Shown here piece by piece: positions 54,197 through 63,679 of a DNA stretch of 64,000 nt. Positions within the stretch are counted from its first letter, which is position 1. Every line of letters begins with the position of its first letter. Source of the DNA: Pseudomonadota bacterium (GTDB taxonomy: Bacteria > Pseudomonadota > Alphaproteobacteria > Micavibrionales > CSBR16-224); NCBI GenBank assembly GCA_013285465.1, contig CP053449.1, forward strand, positions 1,381,540-1,445,539. Reading direction: 5' to 3'. The notes under the pieces are model-generated. The model was not told where the DNA came from. It searched no databases and worked only from the letters and a program-made list of their open reading frames with translations. The position numbers and the translations under genes were made by a program.

Positions 54197-55693
54197 TTAG
54201 GTGATGTTCCGGTCGTTTTTATCCGCTGTCCATTTACGCGGCTCCCCAAACAGATAACCCTGCCCGTAATCGGCATGTACATCAAGGAATTCGACCAATT
54301 GACGCTCAGACTCTATTTTTTCCACAATAAAATCAATACCATGGTAGTCAAAAGCGTCTTTCATACGCCGTATTTTTGTAAAACCGCCCGCTCCCGACAA
54401 GACCCGCATCAGCACAGCCCCGGAAATCTTGACATAGCGAATGTGGCAGGCCTGCATTTGTTCGAAATCAAAATCAAGATGCGTGACCCCGTCCATCGCA
54501 AAGCGGCACCCCAGACGCGACAACCCGTCCAGCACCCGCAGCGTTTCCGGATCAATGACGGCCAATTCCCCTTGCGCCAATTCAAAAACCAGACGCGGTG
54601 CCAGCAGGCGGTGCTGGGTCAGAAATTCCAGCAAATCCGCCATAAACTGTTGATCATTCAGTGTAAACGGGGAGATGTTACAGAAAAAAGAACGGTTTAA
54701 ATTCCCTTCATCCGCCGTTTGTATCAGTTGCAGCGCATGCAGCAACAGCCTGTTATCAATCTCGGACAAAATACCGTCCTGCTTGGCCAACGGAATATAA
54801 CGCTCCGCCGGAAGGTAAACATCCGGACGAACCCGGATGCGCGAATACATCTCGTAAAAGCGGCGTTTCCGTTGCGGCAATTGCACAATCGGCTGGATAA
54901 ACATATCAATGCGGTCACGCGCAATCGCCTCCTGCACACAGCGGGTCACTTTGGCATCTGACCAGTCTGAAAAATCAGCCGCCGCAGATAATGATGAAAA
55001 ATCAATATCTTCCTCGACGGGGCTTAAGCGCTCGGCCATAGCCGTTGTACCCGTCGCGGCATAGGCGGTTCCTGCTGCTGTGCGTACATCTTCCAGAAAA
55101 GATGCTTCAGGCTGTTGCGCAGACCGTTTCGGCTCCGCATCGGTTGACAAGGTTTCGGGCCGTCCCTCCAGAAGTTCCGCCAATGCGTCCGGCAAATCAT
55201 CTTGCAATGATGCGGGCGGCACAGGTTTATTTGCCGTCGCACGCATCAAGCGCTCGTAATCTTTCCGCAGGCGCTCTTTATCCCGCAGCAATCTGCTGTA
55301 GACATATCCGCCCGCCCATAGACCGCCGCCAATACCCAGCACAATCAGCAGGATCAATGCGGACGCCGCCCCCGCAGCATACCAGACAAGTGAAGACACC
55401 AGCCCTGCAAGCACGACAGCGGCGGCATAAAGCATCACGCCGCCCGATATTTTTTTCTGCGCTAAGCGTACGCTTGATGTACGCGTCACAGCTTTTTGTT
55501 TTTTAATGATTTTTTTATTTTTTTGCTGCGCGGCCGGTCTCTGTAACACTTTCTTATTCAAGCTGTCACGCGGCGGCGCAACAGGCGGCAAAGCACGCTG
55601 TTTCTTGTTGCCTGTATGCGGTTTGATACGGATTTTCGGCTGCGACCCTTTTTTCACGGGCGGCAGCCCCTGTTTTTTACGGGCTGACATCAT
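54197..55693 (-). CDS. Membrane-anchored protein with degenerate EAL domain (TipF-like)
   Basis: About 498 residues; ATG at 55693 or 55690, after a GTG. A Lys/Arg/Pro-rich N terminus (about 5-80), two membrane helices (86-106 and 110-133), a coiled coil and linker (about 135-245) and an EAL-type domain (about 250-490). The EAL motif reads EMYSR where EALLR is usual, FAMDGV replaces the DDFG-type motif and KISG replaces KID, so phosphodiesterase activity is unlikely and c-di-GMP binding or scaffolding is more likely. The layout matches TipF, which positions flagella in Caulobacter. Confidence 0.75.
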   Translation of the reverse strand: MMSARKKQGLPPVKKGSQPKIRIKPHTGNKKQRALPPVAPPRDSLNKKVLQRPAAQQKNKKIIKKQKAVTRTSSVRLAQKKISGGVMLYAAAVVLAGLVSSLVWYAAGAASALILLIVLGIGGGLWAGGYVYSRLLRDKERLRKDYERLMRATANKPVPPASLQDDLPDALAELLEGRPETLSTDAEPKRSAQQPEASFLEDVRTAAGTAYAATGTTAMAERLSPVEEDIDFSSLSAAADFSDWSDAKVTRCVQEAIARDRIDMFIQPIVQLPQRKRRFYEMYSRIRVRPDVYLPAERYIPLAKQDGILSEIDNRLLLHALQLIQTADEGNLNRSFFCNISPFTLNDQQFMADLLEFLTQHRLLAPRLVFELAQGELAVIDPETLRVLDGLSRLGCRFAMDGVTHLDFDFEQMQACHIRYVKISGAVLMRVLSGAGGFTKIRRMKDAFDYHGIDFIVEKIESERQLVEFLDVHADYGQGYLFGEPRKWTADKNDRNIT

Positions 55694-55758
55694 CACGATC
55701 GCTTCTTTTTATATTTCCGGCACCTTATATGGCACTCTCATCTCTGTACCATATAACA

Positions 55759-56823
55759 TTAACGCATATAGCGTGCAGAGTCGATTCCTATGATCTGCGT
55801 CCAGTCCGAAATCTCTTCGGCAGCAATAATTTGCGACAGCTCGCGCACAGACTGCGCGGCGACATAGGGGCCCTTAAAAATCATACCGCTATAAATCTGC
55901 ACCAAAGACGCGCCGGCGCGGATTTTCTGATAGGCATCCGCGCCTGAAGAGACGCCGCCGGCACCGATAATCGGTATTGTTCCGCTTGTTAGGGTGTAAA
56001 AACGGGCAATCATCTCTGTGGATTTGTCACGCAACAGCGCGCCGCTCAACCCGCCCTGCTCCGCCGCAAAGCCTTGCGGCAGCACATCCGGCCGCGCCAA
56101 TGTCGTATTTGAAATAACAACACCGTCACAAGCCGTTTCCGCTACAACAGTCGCGATTTCCTCCAACTCCTGCGCGGACAAATCCGGAGCGATTTTCACC
56201 AGCAGCGGGATTTGCGCATCTTTCACCCGCATCAGCGCGGACAGCAGAGAAGACAACGCCTCTTTACTTTGCAAGGCACGGAGACCGGGGGTGTTTGGCG
56301 AGGAAACATTCACAACAAAATAATCCGCCAACCCCTCCAGCAGCTTTAGACAGCTTTCATAATCATCGATAATTGCATCGAAATCTTCGCTCGCCTTATT
56401 TTTGCCGATATTAATGCCCAGCGGTACGGGGCAGGTTTCACGTCCGCGCAAAGAATTTTTGACATGCGCCGCACCTTTTCCCGGAAAGCCCATCCGGTTA
56501 ATAACTGATTGCGTCGATGAATCGCGAAAAATGCGCGGCTTGGGATTCCCCTGCTGCGGCTTGGGCGTCACGGTTCCCAATTCCAGAAAACCGAATCCCA
56601 GCCGCGACAGCCCGCGCCACGCTTCTGCATCCTTATCAAACCCCGCCGCAAGCCCGACCGGATTGGAAAAACGCCGCCCCCACAGCGTTATCGGCAGCTC
56701 CGGAACCGTTGCGCGCGGAAATATCCACGGCAGATGCGCCAGCGCAAAAATAGCGGCGCGGTGCGCGGCTTCCGGCGGTAAAGAAAATAAAAGCGGGCTG
56801 ATAATCCGGCGGTACATATCCAT
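55759..56823 (-). CDS. pyrD: Dihydroorotate dehydrogenase (quinone), class 2
   Basis: 354 residues. Oxidises dihydroorotate in pyrimidine synthesis, membrane-associated, FMN-dependent. VGLAAGFDKDAEA, ELGTVTPKPQQGNPKPR, FVVNVSSPNTPGLR (serine class-2 base) and PIIGAGGVSSG are the signatures; the N-terminal about 30 residues form the quinone tunnel helices. Confidence 0.96.
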   Translation of the reverse strand: MDMYRRIISPLLFSLPPEAAHRAAIFALAHLPWIFPRATVPELPITLWGRRFSNPVGLAAGFDKDAEAWRGLSRLGFGFLELGTVTPKPQQGNPKPRIFRDSSTQSVINRMGFPGKGAAHVKNSLRGRETCPVPLGINIGKNKASEDFDAIIDDYESCLKLLEGLADYFVVNVSSPNTPGLRALQSKEALSSLLSALMRVKDAQIPLLVKIAPDLSAQELEEIATVVAETACDGVVISNTTLARPDVLPQGFAAEQGGLSGALLRDKSTEMIARFYTLTSGTIPIIGAGGVSSGADAYQKIRAGASLVQIYSGMIFKGPYVAAQSVRELSQIIAAEEISDWTQIIGIDSARYMR

Positions 56824-56876
56824 ATTGCGGTACTTCCTCTTGCCTTAGGCTCTTCACTTCTATACAGTTTTTCCTG

Positions 56877-57737
56877 ATGTCAGACCAGAAAAAACACACG
56901 AAAATTCTGCGCCCGCAGCGCCAGAGCGTCGCGCTTGTCTTTGACAGCCCGCACAGCGGCAGCGATTATCCTGCCGATTTCAACCATGCCTGCGATATGA
57001 AAGACCTGCGCATGGCCGAAGACATGTATATCGACGAGCTGTTCGCACATGTCACCGATCACGGCGCCCCTTTACTGAAAGCCCTGTTCCCGCGCTCTTA
57101 TATTGATCCCAACCGCGCGGTAAAAGAGGAAGATAAGAAAAGCGGTAACCCGCCCTCCCTGCGCGGATTGTTCCGTACGGTTTGCAGCGGCATCAACCCG
57201 ACACCGATCTATGCGGAAGACGCATTGCCGACTGGGCAGGAAAAGCAGACCCGCATCGATAACTGCTACCGGGAATACCACGAAAACTTAAGCGACATTA
57301 TTAAAGACACAAAGCAACAGTTTGAAAAAACAGTGCATATTAATTGCCACTCTATGCCCTCAACCTATGGCGACAATCTTCCCAACGGCTATGATTTCAT
57401 TCTCGGCAACCGCGAAGGGCGCAGCTGCGCCCCGGAACTGGTCGCTTTCGTCAAAACTGCGCTGGAAGATATGGGCTATAAGGTCGGCGTGAATATTCCG
57501 GGTTATCGCGGCGCGGAAATCGTCAAACGCTATGGCGACCCCGCCAATGACATACATTCTCTGCAATTGGAAATCAATCGCGGTCTGTATATGGATGAGC
57601 GCAGCTTTGCAAAAACCGCTGATTTTGAAAAGCTGAAAGACGATCTAAAAACCCTGACGACAAAGCTTGCCTTCTACGCCGCGCCCAAAGCCAAGCCACA
57701 AGCGAAGCAATCTCAAACTCTCAGGAAACGGAAATAA
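56877..57737 (+). CDS. N-formylglutamate amidohydrolase family protein
   Basis: 286 residues. LVFDSPHSGSDYPADF near 20, then a metal-ligand pattern DELFAHVT, INCHSMPS near 159 and the later LQLEINRGLYMDE match the N-formylglutamate amidohydrolase family (HutG2-like), which releases glutamate from N-formylglutamate; some members act on other formylated substrates. No hut genes are adjacent, so the role is uncertain. Its 3' end overlaps trmB by 25 bases, convergent. Confidence 0.85.
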   Translation: MSDQKKHTKILRPQRQSVALVFDSPHSGSDYPADFNHACDMKDLRMAEDMYIDELFAHVTDHGAPLLKALFPRSYIDPNRAVKEEDKKSGNPPSLRGLFRTVCSGINPTPIYAEDALPTGQEKQTRIDNCYREYHENLSDIIKDTKQQFEKTVHINCHSMPSTYGDNLPNGYDFILGNREGRSCAPELVAFVKTALEDMGYKVGVNIPGYRGAEIVKRYGDPANDIHSLQLEINRGLYMDERSFAKTADFEKLKDDLKTLTTKLAFYAAPKAKPQAKQSQTLRKRK

Positions 57738-58396
57738 ACCGGCTGTCCCGCCAGCTGTTTCTGACCATAGCGTGTTTCCGGCCAGTCATCAGGGCGCTGC
57801 CGCCAGTCATCCGCACAATCGGCCTGAAAGTCAAAAGCCGGATGACTCCATGTTTTCGACAGCATCCAGTTTGCCAGATCGGCATCATCGGTTGCTATGC
57901 GTAGCTCCCCCCCCTTGCGTAGCAAACGTGCAAAGGCATCCAGCGTTTCCGTTTGAATAAAGCGCCGTTTATGATGGCGCTTTTTCGGCCAGGGATCGGG
58001 GTGCAGTAAGAAAATTTTGGATAAAGAGCCGCTTTGTAAAGCATCCAGCAAAAAACGCGCATCATCCGGCCAAATGCGGATATTCTCAATCTTTTCTTTT
58101 GCCATGGATGTCAGCAGCGCCGCGACCCCGTTGATAAAGGGCTCACAGCCGATCAGCCCTGTACCGGGATGCGCTGCAGCCTGCGCCGCCAGATGCTCCC
58201 CGTTACCAAAACCGACTTCCAGCCAATAGTCCTGATACCCCCCTTCCGGAAAACACGCGGCGGGAGCCAGACTGTCTGCCGGCATATCTTCGGGAATATC
58301 GACAGCGAAACGGGGCAGATCTTCCGTCACAGCGGTTTCCCGTGCGGCGTTCATTCTGCGTCCGTGTCGTCTGCCGTAAAATTTGTAGCCTTGCAT
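57713..58396 (-). CDS. trmB: tRNA (guanine-N7)-methyltransferase
   Basis: 227 residues. Makes m7G46 in tRNA. The N terminus FYGRRHGRRMNAAR is typical of alphaproteobacteria; YWLEVGFGNGEHLA is the SAM motif; LLHPDPWPKKRHHKRRF is the family signature. It starts 14 bases after metK. Its C terminus overlaps the convergent amidohydrolase gene. Confidence 0.96.
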   Translation of the reverse strand: MQGYKFYGRRHGRRMNAARETAVTEDLPRFAVDIPEDMPADSLAPAACFPEGGYQDYWLEVGFGNGEHLAAQAAAHPGTGLIGCEPFINGVAALLTSMAKEKIENIRIWPDDARFLLDALQSGSLSKIFLLHPDPWPKKRHHKRRFIQTETLDAFARLLRKGGELRIATDDADLANWMLSKTWSHPAFDFQADCADDWRQRPDDWPETRYGQKQLAGQPVYFRFLRV

Positions 58397-58410
58397 TTAT
58401 CTGCCGCTTT

Positions 58411-59610
58411 TCAGCAGGCTTCTGCTGCCTTCAGCTCCGCACCTGCGCCAAGACCGTTTTTCAACGTCTCGACCAGATCCAGCTTCTCCCATGAGAAACC
58501 GCCATCCGCCTCGGGATCGCGGCCAAAATGACCGTAAGCCGCGGTGCGCGCATAGATCGGACGGTTCAGTCCAAGATGCTTGCGGATACCGCGCGGGCTA
58601 AGATCCATAACCTCACGGATCAGCGTGGACAAAGCTTCATCATCAACCCGGCCCGTACCATGCGTATTCACATAGACGGATAGCGGCTGGGAAACGCCGA
58701 TTGCATAGGAAAGCTGGATCGTGCAACGATCCGCCAGACCTGCGGCAACGATATTTTTCGCCAGATAGCGCGAAGCATAAGCTGCGGAGCGGTCAACCTT
58801 CGTCGGGTCTTTACCCGAGAATGCACCGCCGCCATGAGGCGCCGCGCCGCCATAGGTATCAACAATAATTTTCCGTCCGGTCAGACCGGCATCGCCGTGC
58901 GGGCCGCCGATGACAAAACGGCCTGTCGGATTGATCAACAAATTGGTGTCTTTCGTGACCCAGCCTTCCGGCAGGACACGCTCGATATAGGGACGCACCA
59001 TGTCGTAAACATCCGACTGCGAGACATCATCCGTATGCTGCGTCGAAACAACAACGGATGTCGCACGTACCGGCTTGCCGTGTACGAATTCAAGGCTGAC
59101 CTGACTTTTGGAATCCGGTCCCAGCTTATCCAGAACACCGGCATGGCGGTCATCCGCCAGCGCTTTCAGAATACCGTGGGAATAATGCAGCGCCGCAGGC
59201 ATATAGGTCTCTGTTTCGCGGCAAGCATAACCGAACATGATGCCCTGATCGCCCGCACCTTCGTCCTTATCCGCACCGGCATCAACGCCCATAGCGATAT
59301 CGCCGGATTGTGCGTGCAGACGCACAGCAACTTCAATATCCTGCCAATGGAAGAATTCCTGATCATAGCCAATGCTGCGCACGGCTTCACGGGCGACGCG
59401 TTCAATATCTTCCGGCGTAATACTGTCCGGTCCGCGCGTTTCTCCGGCAATCGCCAGAAAATCGGTCGTGGCAAGGCATTCCGCAGCAACGCGTGCCTCC
59501 GGCTCAGCCGCCAGATACAAATCAACGATTTCATCGGATACGCGGTCGCAAACTTTATCGGGATGTCCTTCCGATACGGACTCGCTGGTGAAAATATAAT
59601 GTTCGGACAT
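58411..59610 (-). CDS. metK: S-adenosylmethionine synthase
   Basis: 399 residues from [22 protein letters not shown], with an excellent ribosome-binding site GGAGGAAAG (a longer frame 15 codons upstream is rejected). Makes SAM from methionine and ATP. GEGHPDK-type [19 protein letters not shown] and [16 protein letters not shown] are the ATP- and metal-binding motifs. Feeds trmB and the other methyltransferases in the window. Confidence 0.98.
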   Translation of the reverse strand: MSEHYIFTSESVSEGHPDKVCDRVSDEIVDLYLAAEPEARVAAECLATTDFLAIAGETRGPDSITPEDIERVAREAVRSIGYDQEFFHWQDIEVAVRLHAQSGDIAMGVDAGADKDEGAGDQGIMFGYACRETETYMPAALHYSHGILKALADDRHAGVLDKLGPDSKSQVSLEFVHGKPVRATSVVVSTQHTDDVSQSDVYDMVRPYIERVLPEGWVTKDTNLLINPTGRFVIGGPHGDAGLTGRKIIVDTYGGAAPHGGGAFSGKDPTKVDRSAAYASRYLAKNIVAAGLADRCTIQLSYAIGVSQPLSVYVNTHGTGRVDDEALSTLIREVMDLSPRGIRKHLGLNRPIYARTAAYGHFGRDPEADGGFSWEKLDLVETLKNGLGAGAELKAAEAC

Positions 59611-59808
59611 AAGGTCTTTCCTCCGGATTTTTATTAAATATAACAACCCGAACACTAAAGCACATGCCGACGGCTGAATCCACCGTGTTTTTGCCTTTTT
59701 TGGCTTTTTTTTACCCGAAAATCACCGCCCAATATTGCAATTATGTAAAGATAATGTTATATAGTATGGTTATTGCAAAATGGAAATACGAAAAAAGGTG
59801 TGCTTGGC

Positions 59809-60564
59809 ATGTTCTACAGCACCGCTGAAATGACACGAAAAATCGATTCCTATCTGGAACGGCAGCATTCCATGCTGACGGACGACCCTTTTGCCGCACT
59901 GATGCAGGCCATTGCAAATAAAGAAAATATCGGTCAGGGGCAGGAAGATTTTGAAAGCGAGCATCTGGCCCTTCTCAAAAGCATCCCCGCCGGTGACATG
60001 ATAAAAGATGACGGTATTTTGATGCTGGCAGCTGCGGATAAAGCACAACACCGCACCATTTCCTATATGTTGCAGGAAACAGATCAATGGCCCAAAGACG
60101 TGCTGAAACAGGCCGCACTCTGCGCATCCTCCAAAGGCTATGACATGACGATGCGCGCCATTTTGAACGGCATGCCGGATATGGATGGTGCTTTCTTTCA
60201 GAAATTACTGGACGGCGCAGCAGATAGCGATATGCGCAGCACATTGGAACGCTTCCGCAAAGAAACGCTCGGTGAAGGCTGGCGCATTAATGATGATTAC
60301 GAAATCCAGCGCAAAACGGAATATCCGACTTTGGTACATGTCTTCAATTTCGGTGCCTGCCATGTGACAACCATTATTCCGGGCGGCGAAAAAGGCCAGC
60401 AGGTCATCCAGCGCGACTTTAAAGATTTGCAAAATGACGGCGAGCTCACAATCGCCTATGAGAAACTGCGCAAATTTACCGCCAACCCGCCCGCCTATCG
60501 CGGCAAAGATGCCGGCGCTGCACGTCGCGTTCAAAAACGGGAAAGGACAGCGCGACATGTTTAA
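59809..60564 (+). CDS. Helical-repeat protein with unknown shared C-terminal domain (short member)
   Basis: 251 residues from MFYSTAEMTR (AAGGTG upstream; an earlier TTG frame is less likely). Residues about 25-150 look like ankyrin-type helical repeats (ILMLAAADKAQHRTISYML, AALCASSKGYDMTMRAIL, FFQKLLDGAADSD). Residues about 175-250 form a separate domain starting HVFNFGACHV and ending in a basic RRVQKRERTAR tail. The same two-part layout occurs in the next gene, which it overlaps by 8 bases. No signal peptide. I recognise no known family. Confidence 0.65.
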   Translation: MFYSTAEMTRKIDSYLERQHSMLTDDPFAALMQAIANKENIGQGQEDFESEHLALLKSIPAGDMIKDDGILMLAAADKAQHRTISYMLQETDQWPKDVLKQAALCASSKGYDMTMRAILNGMPDMDGAFFQKLLDGAADSDMRSTLERFRKETLGEGWRINDDYEIQRKTEYPTLVHVFNFGACHVTTIIPGGEKGQQVIQRDFKDLQNDGELTIAYEKLRKFTANPPAYRGKDAGAARRVQKRERTARHV

Positions 60565-62302
60565 ACCCGATGATATTCTTGAAAAAAAAATGCGCGAATA
60601 TACCGAACAACAGGACAAAAACTTTGCCGATGCCTTGCAAAAATTTCAATATCGCACACCGGACGACACCTATGAGGAAGGGGATGAAAACCGTGAAAAA
60701 CCTTTCACGGATATTCTGCTGAAACTCAAGAGCCCTACGCGGGCAAGAAACAGCGCCGCCTTGCTGGAAGATATCGCCAGAAAAGGACTAGTCATCACCG
60801 CCGCCTATCTTTTCGATGAAGAACATGTCTTCAAGCCCGGCGCGCTGGAACAAGCCGTCCTGATCGCGGCTGAAAACAACTACCCTGAAACCGCCGTCTT
60901 TTTCCTGAAACATATGGAGGACTGGAGCGGCGTGTTTTTCCAGAAAGTCATGGAAAACGTGAATAATGACGATACCCGCCGCAGGCTGGAGGCATTTCAC
61001 AACGACTATGTTGAAAACAGCCGCCCCGACTGGATACCGGAAGCGGGCTATAATGATGCGGAGCGCCTGCAAAACAGTGACCTGCGCGCGGTGATGCAAG
61101 AAAGGCGTCTGTGGTGCGTCTACCAGTTTCTGCAAAAAGGTCACACGCCCGAAAAAGAGGACTTCCTCGCTCTTATAAAAGGCGGTGAGTCACGCAACGA
61201 TACGGCTGATTTCATCCGCGCCTTCGTCAAATATGATCAGGGTGCCTCTACGACCAAATGGCGGAACGAAACCGCCTATATGATGATCAATGGCTATCTG
61301 AAAAACAGGCGTGACGGGCGCAGCGACAAAACGGATAACAATCTGACATCCCTGGCCCATCTCTTCAATGACAGTCTGCAACAGCGCGCAAAGGACAAAT
61401 ATGCGTTCTTCCTGCATGGTGATATTCCCGGATTAATGCAAGCCGGCGCAGGCCGCGACCCGCTGGCGCAAATTTTCGATTCCCTGCCGCAAGAGGAACG
61501 GCAAAAGGTTTTGCTTACCGTGCATAATCAGGCACAAGAAGAGCAAAATCTGGACATCCTGTACTGGTTCCACACAACGGAACTGCTGAATGGCGTTGCA
61601 GACCCCGACATTTTTGGCAATTTGCTGAAATGCGTTGAGCAACTTGGTCAGGATGATGATTATAATGCGCAACAGCGCTTAAAATCTGCGTGTGAACGCT
61701 ATATCAAATTACTCGCGCCGGAAGAGCTGACGGCGCAAAACGGCATTCTCTTGAAAACCGTGGTTGAAAAGCGGGAAACTGATTTGCTGCGCAATTTGAT
61801 ACAACGCAATGCAGACTGGCCGCACCCGCTGGTGGAACAGAAAATGACGGATGCCGTTTATGCAGGCGATGGCACAATACTGAATTTGCTCTGTCAAATG
61901 AAACAAGACTGGCAAATTGCCTTTATCAAAAACTGCGGAAACATGCCATCGGCGAATAAAAGAAACATTGAATCCGAAGTCAGCAGTATCAAACGCAGCT
62001 TCATGGAAGACTGGTCTGCCCGCAACAAGAATGAAATCTCGCGTAGCATCAGAGTCGATAGTGTAACGATTACGCATTTGTTTAATTTTCAATCCGCACA
62101 GCTTATCACCACCACATCCACCTACGAAGGCAAAGGGGCGGCATTGGAAATCACAAATTTCCGTGACGTCCAAAACGGTGACGAGATTGATGAAGCCTAT
62201 GCCAAACTCCGCATCATGTATGATGACGCCCCGCCCTATAAGTGTAAGGATGATTCAACACGCCAGCATGTCATCCGCCGCCGCAACACGAACAGCCGCT
62301 GA
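60557..62302 (+). CDS. Helical-repeat protein with unknown shared C-terminal domain (long member)
   Basis: 581 residues from MFKPDDILEKKMREYTEQQ (GGACAG upstream). A long run of ankyrin-like helical repeats (about 65-495; GALEQAVLIAAENNYPETAVFFL, WCVYQFLQKGHTPEKEDFL and others), then at 502-581 the same domain as the previous protein (HLFNFQSAQLITT, FRDVQNGDEIDEAYAKL, basic end RHVIRRRNTNSR-like QHVIRRRNTNSR). Residues 127-148 (FFQKVMENVNNDD) match 130-151 of the neighbour. Cytoplasmic by composition. Unrecognised family, tandem duplicate with the preceding gene. Confidence 0.65.
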   Translation: MFKPDDILEKKMREYTEQQDKNFADALQKFQYRTPDDTYEEGDENREKPFTDILLKLKSPTRARNSAALLEDIARKGLVITAAYLFDEEHVFKPGALEQAVLIAAENNYPETAVFFLKHMEDWSGVFFQKVMENVNNDDTRRRLEAFHNDYVENSRPDWIPEAGYNDAERLQNSDLRAVMQERRLWCVYQFLQKGHTPEKEDFLALIKGGESRNDTADFIRAFVKYDQGASTTKWRNETAYMMINGYLKNRRDGRSDKTDNNLTSLAHLFNDSLQQRAKDKYAFFLHGDIPGLMQAGAGRDPLAQIFDSLPQEERQKVLLTVHNQAQEEQNLDILYWFHTTELLNGVADPDIFGNLLKCVEQLGQDDDYNAQQRLKSACERYIKLLAPEELTAQNGILLKTVVEKRETDLLRNLIQRNADWPHPLVEQKMTDAVYAGDGTILNLLCQMKQDWQIAFIKNCGNMPSANKRNIESEVSSIKRSFMEDWSARNKNEISRSIRVDSVTITHLFNFQSAQLITTTSTYEGKGAALEITNFRDVQNGDEIDEAYAKLRIMYDDAPPYKCKDDSTRQHVIRRRNTNSR

Positions 62303-62374
62303 AAACATGTAACCTTTTGCATACCGCCTGCGAAAAATACTATAGTGAAGACATAACAAAGCGGGGAAACAGTC

Positions 62375-63175
62375 ATGCGCATTATGCTTATTTTAACGCT
62401 GGCGATTATCGGCGCAGCTGTCTTTTATCAGGGCATCCCCTATCTTCATATTGTCCCGGCAGAGGCCGCAAACGGCCGCGAAATTTCCGCACAGGCCAGC
62501 GATGCCAATATCAAAAACGATCATCCCGTATTGCTGGAGCTTTTTACCTCGCAGGCCTGTTATTCCTGTCCCGCCGCCGAGGCGCTGCTGCGTGAGCTTG
62601 CCATACGTCCCGATGTCATCACGCTGGAATATCATGTCGATTACTGGAACGAACTTGTCTACGGGCTGGCAGGCCGTTGGAAAGACCCCTATTCCAGCCC
62701 GCAATTCACCGCACGCCAGCGCGATTACAACAATGTCCTGCGCGGCTCCGCAAAGGTTTACACGCCGCAAATTATCATTAACGGCGCAGCGGAAACCGTC
62801 GGCTCCCGCAAGAAGGAAATCGAGCAGGCCGTTGCCGCCGCCGAAGACAGCGGGATACGCCTGAGTGCATGGTTAAAGGATAATATGCTGCAAATTGAAA
62901 CCGGCGGGGCATTACCGCAGGAGACGCGGCTGGTGCTGGCACGTTATCTGAAGCGCGCGGAAACCGATGTCATCTCGGGTGAAAACAAGGGTAAAAATCT
63001 TGTCAGCTATAATGTTGTGACCGCGCTGTCCCATATCAGGCCGGCGCAGGATGAAAACGGCATCATCAACAGCAAAATCACACCGCTGAAAGCAGACGAA
63101 CATTGTGCCGTCTTCGCGCAGGACGGCAAAACCATGGAAATCCGCGCCGCCACTTTGTGCCGCATGATGAGATAA
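62375..63175 (+). CDS. DUF1223 family thioredoxin-like protein
   Basis: 266 residues. An N-terminal signal or anchor helix (about 2-20), then VLLELFTSQACYSCPAAEALLREL (near 48-71) with a CYSC active-site-like pair, a DYWN motif (VDYWNELVYGLA) and TPQIIINGAAETVGS, all marks of DUF1223, common in alphaproteobacteria. Likely a periplasmic redox protein; function not established. Unlinked to the tandem repeat pair by sequence. Confidence 0.85.
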   Translation: MRIMLILTLAIIGAAVFYQGIPYLHIVPAEAANGREISAQASDANIKNDHPVLLELFTSQACYSCPAAEALLRELAIRPDVITLEYHVDYWNELVYGLAGRWKDPYSSPQFTARQRDYNNVLRGSAKVYTPQIIINGAAETVGSRKKEIEQAVAAAEDSGIRLSAWLKDNMLQIETGGALPQETRLVLARYLKRAETDVISGENKGKNLVSYNVVTALSHIRPAQDENGIINSKITPLKADEHCAVFAQDGKTMEIRAATLCRMMR

Positions 63176-63679
63176 CTATTTCTTTAAAAGCCTTAAAGTT
63201 TGATCAAATGTGATTAAACCATCATAGATTTTATAGAGCTCACCTTGACACCAAGACGGCGCCTTCACATTGGGTGTTATCCCTTTGATGTGTGTATGAG
63301 CCGCAGAGTTTCTAATTGTCTTTAAACTACCCAAACTAGACTTGAAAAGATGCAACTTTACAGGATCAACCCTTTTTTCCAATTTTTCAAAAACTGAAAA
63401 ACCTACAATCTGAACCAGCATAGAACGAAAATGCCGCTCATAATCAAACCCAGAGTTACGCTCCACAACTTGCTCTTTTAAATATTGTCGATATTGGTGT
63501 TTTTTAACATTTTTATTAACACACCTATTTACTACATCGTCCATGGATTCTTCAATCCAGCCACACAACTCTAACAAAGCCAATTTAGAATACAGTAAAG
63601 AAGCTCTCTGACTTTTAGCAGAGTTGTATTGCTTATCCAGCCATTGTAAATTCTTTAATATATATGACTTCGCAATCAT
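63176..63679 (-). CDS. HEPN-domain-like protein, probable RNase of a defence pair
   Basis: 167 residues, all helical by composition. IRNSAAHTH (R123, H128) gives the Rx4H motif of HEPN nucleases, in a C-terminal position, with no other recognisable domain. It resembles the HEPN-like nucleases (MAE_28990 type) that accompany DUF262 proteins. Its ATG overlaps the stop of the upstream truncated gene (ATGA), so the two are coupled. The DNA is clearly more AT-rich than the rest of the window, suggesting transfer. The exact HEPN subfamily is uncertain. Confidence 0.55.
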   Translation of the reverse strand: MIAKSYILKNLQWLDKQYNSAKSQRASLLYSKLALLELCGWIEESMDDVVNRCVNKNVKKHQYRQYLKEQVVERNSGFDYERHFRSMLVQIVGFSVFEKLEKRVDPVKLHLFKSSLGSLKTIRNSAAHTHIKGITPNVKAPSWCQGELYKIYDGLITFDQTLRLLKK

